A stretch of DNA of 64,000 bases, taken from assembly GCA_000697475.1 (NCBI GenBank), contig JNEU01000871.1, forward strand, positions 113,009 to 177,008, in the 5' to 3' direction. This DNA is from Lichtheimia corymbifera B2541. Its lineage: Eukaryota; Mucoromycota; Mucoromycetes; Mucorales; Lichtheimiaceae. Below, one piece after another: positions 63,808 to 64,000 of the stretch. Made by a program: the position numbers and the translations under genes. Below the pieces are notes generated by a model. That model made no database searches. It was not told the DNA's origin and saw nothing but the letters and a program-made list of their open reading frames with translations. Position 1 is the stretch's first letter; every line of letters starts with the position of its first letter.

Positions 63808-64000
63808 GTCAAGCGCACCTTGTGTAGAAGTTTCACGATCGTCGTGGCCAATCTCAGATTCACCCAATGTCACCACCAGCCAAAGTGAAATCAGGTCGAC
63901 CTCTTGAATTTTTTTTTTCGACTTTGGCTGGTGGTGACATTGCGAAATCTAGGATCGACGAGCTCGATCGTGAAACTTGCACCCAAGGTGCGCTTCAACC
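63808..64000. repeat. Terminal inverted repeat of about 80 bases, reaching the window edge
   Basis: The left arm (63808-63886) begins TCAAGCGCACCTTG and includes AGTTTCACGATCG, CAATGTCACCACCAGCCAAAGT. The right arm (63919-64000) is its reverse complement with scattered changes (ACTTTGGCTGGTGGTGACATT, CGATCGTGAAACTTGC, CAAGGTGCGCTT). The inner 22 bases match perfectly. A T9 run lies in the 32-base loop. It could be a MITE, or the end of a larger element continuing to the right. Confidence 0.75.

Overview
This window looks like nuclear chromosomal DNA of a fungus, most likely an early-diverging one (Mucoromycota, probably Mucorales). The evidence is dense protein-coding genes with many short (about 45-130 base) GT-AG introns, a full eukaryotic gene set, fungal markers (an ERG2 sterol isomerase, a Pkc1-type kinase with HR1-C2-C1 architecture, a Vsb1-like SulP transporter) and moderate base composition. 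There are no operons, ribosome-binding sites or CRISPR arrays, and I found no tRNA or rRNA gene by eye. The phylum-level placement is an inference.

Layout, left to right: protein kinase C (minus, 3' part outside the window); mitochondrial ribosomal protein uL23m (plus); D-2-hydroxyglutarate dehydrogenase (minus); an SLC18-like MFS transporter (plus); Rho1-type GTPase (minus); a secreted precursor with nine Lys-Arg sites (minus); a single-BRCT protein resembling the seventh BRCT of TopBP1 (plus), directly followed by CTF18 (plus); a SulP-STAS-cyclic-nucleotide-binding transporter of the Vsb1 type (plus); a Mag1-type 3-methyladenine DNA glycosylase (minus); a rhodanese/USP deubiquitinase (plus); CWC21/SRRM2-like splicing factor (plus); a kelch-BTB protein (minus); ribosomal protein eS24 (minus); VPS74/GOLPH3 (minus); ERG2 (plus); an unrecognised spliced gene (minus); 3-hydroxyisobutyryl-CoA hydrolase (minus); an unrecognised one-TM protein (minus); a 5.4-kb gene-poor stretch; a homeodomain protein (plus); DIS3/RRP44 (minus); and an ITC1/ACF1 chromatin-remodelling subunit (plus). 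The last 3.2 kb holds no intact gene, but it carries decayed coding repeats and hairpin-type repeats.

Shared themes: Rho1 and Pkc1, the upstream switch and kinase of the cell-wall-integrity pathway, lie about 8 kb apart. Two genome-maintenance genes (BRCT protein and CTF18) are adjacent and co-oriented. Splicing is extreme in places: coding exon 1 of eS24 is only the ATG, exon 1 of PKC codes for two residues, and the last coding exon of VPS74 is six bases.

The least explained material is the Kex2-type repeat precursor at 12.57-13.54 kb, the unknown spliced gene at 39.8-40.9 kb, the gene-poor 45.5-50.9 kb block, and a repeat family with members at 41.3, 61.1 and 63.5 kb. The last lies next to a decayed four-unit coding repeat and a long terminal inverted repeat that runs to the window edge.
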